Below are positions 21,101 through 22,951 of a stretch of 22,951 bases of DNA, piece by piece (position 1 is the first letter of the stretch; each line of letters starts with the position of its first letter). Location of the stretch: positions 1 through 22,951 of the forward strand of contig JBQTHE010000079.1 in NCBI GenBank assembly GCA_052390115.1. Direction: 5' to 3'. A program made the position numbers and the translations under genes. This stretch comes from GCA-003244245 sp052390115. GTDB lineage: Bacteria > Actinomycetota > Actinomycetes > Mycobacteriales > Pseudonocardiaceae. The notes under the pieces were generated by a model, which did no database searches, had not been told where the DNA came from, and saw only the letters and a list, made by a program, of their open reading frames with translations.

Positions 21101-22334
21101 GACCCACAGCCTTCGCCGGGCCGGTGACCGCCGCTCGCAACTCCACCGCCGTCATCGGGCCCAGAACCATCTGCCGATCCTGCAATGCGGCGGCGAGTTC
21201 GGGGTAGTTCAGGCAGCGCCGGTAGAAATCCGCCCGCACACCCACCACCACCAACGCGGGAGCTACCCCACCCGGCGTGCCGGGTGTACTGGCTGCATCC
21301 AGGGCTTCCACGAACAGCCGACGCCGTTCCTCGCTCCCGCACCAGGTGAACGCTTCTTCGAACTGGTCGACGACGATTATCAACCTGCCGGCAGCAGGGT
21401 TGGTGGCAGCGTCCCCAGCCTCGCGCTTCACGTGCGCGGCACACGCAGCCCGGACACGGGACGCGAACTGGTTCACAGATATCGAACCCGACCCATCGAC
21501 CGCATCCGCATCCGTGTCCTGCCCTGTCTCGGCGGTTTCGGTGTCGGTTTCAGTGGTCTCCACTCTCGTGGCGTACTGAGCTGTGTCCAGGATCTCGGTC
21601 AGCTCCGGAACGTGGTGGGCCAACTCGCCGAGTGGGTCGATCCCCGGGGTCATGATGACCACGGGCCAGTTTCCGGACCCCCTCGTGAGGGCCCCTCGTG
21701 CCAGCGCCGGGACCAGGCCAGCGTTGATCAAGGAGGATTTTCCAGCGCCCGATGCTCCCACGAGCATGACGATTCCTCCGACGTCGAGCGCACCGCAAAG
21801 CTGCACCAGCAGTGTTTCGGTGCTCCGCTCACGGCCGAAAAACCAATCGGAGTCGTCTTCGCTGAATGCCGCGAGTCCCTTGTAAGGACACACACCTGTT
21901 TCCTCGGTGTCGGGCGTCCAGCCGGCCTCCGGGCTGGTGGAGGGAGGGCTTGAGGGCCGGCCTACGGTCGGGGCTACCGGGCTGGTCGGGGCTACCGGGC
22001 TGGCCAGGGCTTCCTCCCACAGCCCGCGCCAGTTATCCAAGTCGTACAAACCATCCAGACAGGGACACGGCCGCGCCTTGCTGGCGTGCCCGATGAGCAC
22101 CTTCAGCACCGCAGCTAACGTGGCAAACCGGGCAGGCACGCTCCGGCCGCGTCGCCAATCACTGACCCGCTGCACAGCCACCCGAATGCGTCGTCCCGAT
22201 TCATCCATCTGGCGGGATCGCCCTACCGCCGTGGTTACCCGTCTCAACGGTGGATCGCCAGCTTCGGCGTACAGCAACGCGAACCGCTCCGCGAATACCT
22301 CACGTGGCCCCAGGTTTGCACCTGACTCGCCCAT
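18150..22334 (-). CDS. STAND-type NTPase with N-terminal HTH-like region, TM helix and 14 WD40 repeats
   Basis: A 1394-residue signal-transduction ATPase. Residues about 1-85 are an HTH-like helical region (REVFAERFALLYAEAGDPPL; RVSDWRRGRSVPARF). After a Ser/Pro-rich linker comes CPYKGLAAFSEDDSDWFFGR, the usual opening of the nSTAND1 module. Walker A is GASGAGKSS (193-201, K199), Walker B is IIVVDQFEEAF (D323), and GVRADFYRRCL is the sensor region. Winged-helix-like helices (GGLQGSVAETAERAWAEL; VEITHEALLEAWPRLRGW) follow. One transmembrane helix lies at about 653-675, then 14 WD40 repeats of about 46 residues from about 720 to 1370. Such proteins are resting sensors that oligomerise on ligand binding to the propellers. 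The DUF2165 gene is coupled downstream. The Walker motifs are intact and no frameshift is seen. Confidence 0.93.
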   Translation of the reverse strand: MGESGANLGPREVFAERFALLYAEAGDPPLRRVTTAVGRSRQMDESGRRIRVAVQRVSDWRRGRSVPARFATLAAVLKVLIGHASKARPCPCLDGLYDLDNWRGLWEEALASPVAPTSPVAPTVGRPSSPPSTSPEAGWTPDTEETGVCPYKGLAAFSEDDSDWFFGRERSTETLLVQLCGALDVGGIVMLVGASGAGKSSLINAGLVPALARGALTRGSGNWPVVIMTPGIDPLGELAHHVPELTEILDTAQYATRVETTETDTETAETGQDTDADAVDGSGSISVNQFASRVRAACAAHVKREAGDAATNPAAGRLIIVVDQFEEAFTWCGSEERRRLFVEALDAASTPGTPGGVAPALVVVGVRADFYRRCLNYPELAAALQDRQMVLGPMTAVELRAAVTGPAKAVGLHLESGLVELMLRDLGVSSGRARTGVGRRSYDAGALPLLSHAVLSTWQRREGDTLTIAGYRAAGGLQGSVAETAERAWAELDPAGQVAARAVLLQLVRLGDDTKDTRRRVTREDLLEQVGSGAAAQQALEVLAGARLVILDAGSVEITHEALLEAWPRLRGWIDEDRAGHLARQRLVEDAAAWDREGRDPSLLYRGSRLDYARHLSRTANSSGLTGPTGPTGLPRDFLIASTRQWRRSIWARRAAVATVVVFALIAATAALVAARQRDEAVFRQVVAEADRMQVTDPSLSAQLSLVAHQMRPGDDDVYTRLIATQSAPLATPLVGHSGAVYLTSFSPDGHTLATASYDRTVRLWDTRDKTNPKALGQPLTGHTSWVTSAVFSSDGRTLATAGDDKTVRLWNVTDPANPVPLGEPLTPQSGTIYLLAFSPDGRVLATANEDHTARLWDLSDPTHPAPLGQPLAGHQAPVRSIAYSPDGRTLATTGDDMTVRLWNLADPANPVPLGSPLTGHDDGLHSVAFSSDGRLLATGSSDNTVRLWDVRDATHPVALGQPLAAHDAPVWSVAFSPDGRLLATGSADGTAKLWNVADPSRVEPFSQPLAGGSSTVFAVGFSPDGRTLATGSEDGNVRLWSIPTVVLVGQNSDVSLPVFSPDGRLLAVGNDDRTIRLWNVTNLTNPAPLGQSRTGHSAGVWAVAIGPQGNLLASAGGDKTVRLWNLRDPKNPTALGQPITLDTRYTAVVAFSPDGHVLATANDDQSVRLWDVSDPAKPLALGQPLTGHSGYVNSVAFGPDGRLLATASSDQTIRLWDVSDPANPAALGQPLTGHSGDVRQAVFGPDGHTLASASNDKTVRLWDVSNPSNPAALGQPLTGHNAPVLSVAFAPDGRTLASGSADQTVRLWEVATPGEATPLGEPLTRYASIGHLVAFSRDGQFLSSASGNTVGLWDLNEAHAIQRICAATRGVLTTERWQHHIPQLSYEPPCRAG
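18270..20160 (-). repeat. Array of WD40-coding repeats, about 138-bp period
   Basis: Fourteen successive units follow the pattern GH..xVxSVAFSPDGRTLATGSxD.TVRLW, joined by DP.NP.PLGQPLT linkers. Most units are about 45-47 codons. Unit 7 is short and lacks the DP.NP linker, so the array divides into 7 + 7. DNA identity between units is high enough for recombination-driven change in copy number. Confidence 0.85.
20434..20467 (-). repeat. 9-bp tandem repeat encoding a Gly-Pro-Thr linker
   Basis: A CCGGTCGGG unit is repeated about 3.5 times. In the STAND gene it encodes a collagen-like GPTGPTG stretch just before the transmembrane helix, so copy number could vary without changing frame. Confidence 0.7.
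21970..22005 (-). repeat. 18-bp tandem repeat encoding SPVAPT linker units
   Basis: Two 18-base units (21970-21987 and 21988-22005) differ at one position. They encode SPVAPT-type linkers between the HTH-like region and the NTPase domain. Confidence 0.75.
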
Positions 22335-22520
22335 GGTGCTCCATCACTCCAGCAAGACGCTCCGTCTGAATCCAGACCGGAACGGAACCTACCGCATCTG
22401 AGGAGCAGATTTACCCACTCAATCGGCTCAAGACCGCGTTCTCTGGACCTGTGCATCCGCCAACTGTTGCTCCTCGGCGAGGTACTTCTCGCTTGGGGTC
22501 GTCCTGGTCAGCTTGAGGCG

Positions 22521-22697
22521 TCAGTACCCGGTGAAATCGACCGAACGCTCGTCCACGCCGAGTCCGCCTGCTGTAGCGACGCCCGGTGCTGCGACCCAGA
22601 GTGCGGGCCGCAGGCCCACGGCGTCGGCGAGAAGCCCGCCGAGCTGGGCGCCGATCACGACGGTAGCTCGGTTGCGCGAGTGGATGGTGGCGTTCAT
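22521..22697 (-). pseudogene. C-terminal remnant of an MFS-like transporter
   Basis: A 58-codon frame reads MNATIHSRNRATVVIGAQLG, then GLLADAVGLRPALWVAAPG, and degenerates into VATAGGLGVDERSVD before the stop. The core resembles the late-helix region of MFS exporters (R-M-N-A-T...G-x-x-L-G-G-L-L-A-x-x-x-G-L-R-x-x-L-W-V-A). The rest of the gene is missing, the loop before the glycine motif looks altered, and it ends abruptly 15 bases from the tRNA. I consider it a gene fossil next to a tRNA; identification is from a short match only. Confidence 0.45.
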
Positions 22698-22711
22698 CCC
22701 CTGCGGCGGAG

Positions 22712-22785
22712 CGCCCCCGGCAGGACTCGAACCTGCGGCCTAGCGATTAGAAGTCGCTTGCTCTATCCGGCTGAGCTACGGGGGC
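22712..22785 (-). tRNA. tRNA-Arg(TCT)
   Basis: The leftward strand begins GCCCCCGTAGCTCAGCCGGA, with D-stem and loop. The anticodon stem AGCGA/TCGCT encloses the loop CTTCTAA with anticodon TCT (decodes AGA). The T-arm contains GGTTCGAGTCC and the acceptor closes with CGGGGGC. The 74-base length and all four stems fit. CCA is not encoded. Its 3' end faces the STAND operon. Confidence 0.95.
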
Positions 22786-22908
22786 CGGAGCGCGAGTGAA
22801 CGCCCGTGAGCAGGGTAGCGAGGACCAGCCACCGGAGCGGGGGGACACGGGGAGGCGGGGGGCAACAACACCCGAGAAAAACCCCCGCACCCCCGAAATA
22901 GGAACCGT

Positions 22909-22931
22909 GGGGGAGGGGGGGGTGGGTGGGG
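22909..22931 (+). other. G-quadruplex-prone G-rich tract near the window end
   Basis: The tract reads G5-A-G8-T-G3-T-G4 on the plus strand and is flanked by further G-rich sequence. It satisfies the four-run quadruplex pattern with one-base loops. It lies 5' of tRNA-Arg on the tRNA's template side. It may be structural, or an edge artefact of sequencing. Confidence 0.6.
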
Positions 22932-22951
22932 TGTGGTGGTGTGTTGTTATT

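Noticed and set aside
20592..21953. 453-residue rightward ORF opposite the STAND domain
   Set aside because: Antisense to the Walker motifs and NTPase core, with no recognisable domain.
22335..22785. Possible tRNA-Arg attachment site for an integrated island
   Set aside because: No second copy of the tRNA 3' end and no integrase are visible in the window, so an att site cannot be called.
22467..22799. 110-residue rightward ORF ending with GRTRTCGLAIRSRLLYPAEL
   Set aside because: This ending is the translation of the antisense strand of a tRNA, a well-known spurious protein pattern.

Overview
The window is high-GC DNA with long GC-rich ORFs, GTG starts and AGGAGG-type ribosome sites. Its gene families point to an actinobacterium, most likely Pseudonocardiales: an AAC(2')-type acetyltransferase, a PacL/CtpC metal-efflux pair, an Hrp1-like CBS protein, DUF5709, and a very large STAND-WD40 protein with the N-terminal region usual in that order. 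This assignment is by recognition only; no search was run.

Left end (1-3.7 kb) is a decayed accessory region. It holds a scrap of a TPR-type regulator, a DUF6941-like gene coupled to a frameshifted small gene, about 550 bases with no convincing gene, and a membrane-anchored protein gene cut by a 1151-bp ISAs1-family element. Both inverted ends and a perfect 10-bp target duplication are visible, and removing the element plus one duplication copy restores an uninterrupted 209-residue reading frame. The element's own transposase is dead (two frameshifts and a missing C-terminus).

Middle (3.7-12.2 kb) is a run of mostly monocistronic stress, repair and metal genes: a ZIP transporter, a coiled-coil protein, a DUF21/CBS (HlyC/CorC-like) membrane protein, hemerythrin, DUF5709, an Hrp1-like CBS protein, an Fpg/Nei glycosylase, an acidic mini-protein, a TPP-enzyme remnant, a proline-rich repeat ORF, Ku, AAC(2')-like acetyltransferase and a PASTA lipoprotein. 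Several are broken: Fpg is frameshifted in its zinc finger, Ku has a stop at codon 3 of its natural start, and the HlyC and DUF5709 ORFs run on into neighbours.

Right of that (12.2-17.6 kb), a repeat-rich intergenic region with a HAIR-like operator precedes an intact Lon protease. Then comes a DUF1490 (PacL-type) gene followed by a CtpC-like P1B-ATPase, a probable Zn/Mn efflux operon.

The last part (17.6-22.4 kb) is a leftward two-gene unit: a 1394-residue HTH-like/STAND NTPase/transmembrane/14-WD40 protein whose stop codon overlaps the start of a DUF2165 four-helix membrane protein (ATGA). This pair is the best candidate for an undescribed sensor-effector system. The window ends with an MFS-like remnant, tRNA-Arg(TCT) and a G-rich, quadruplex-prone tract.
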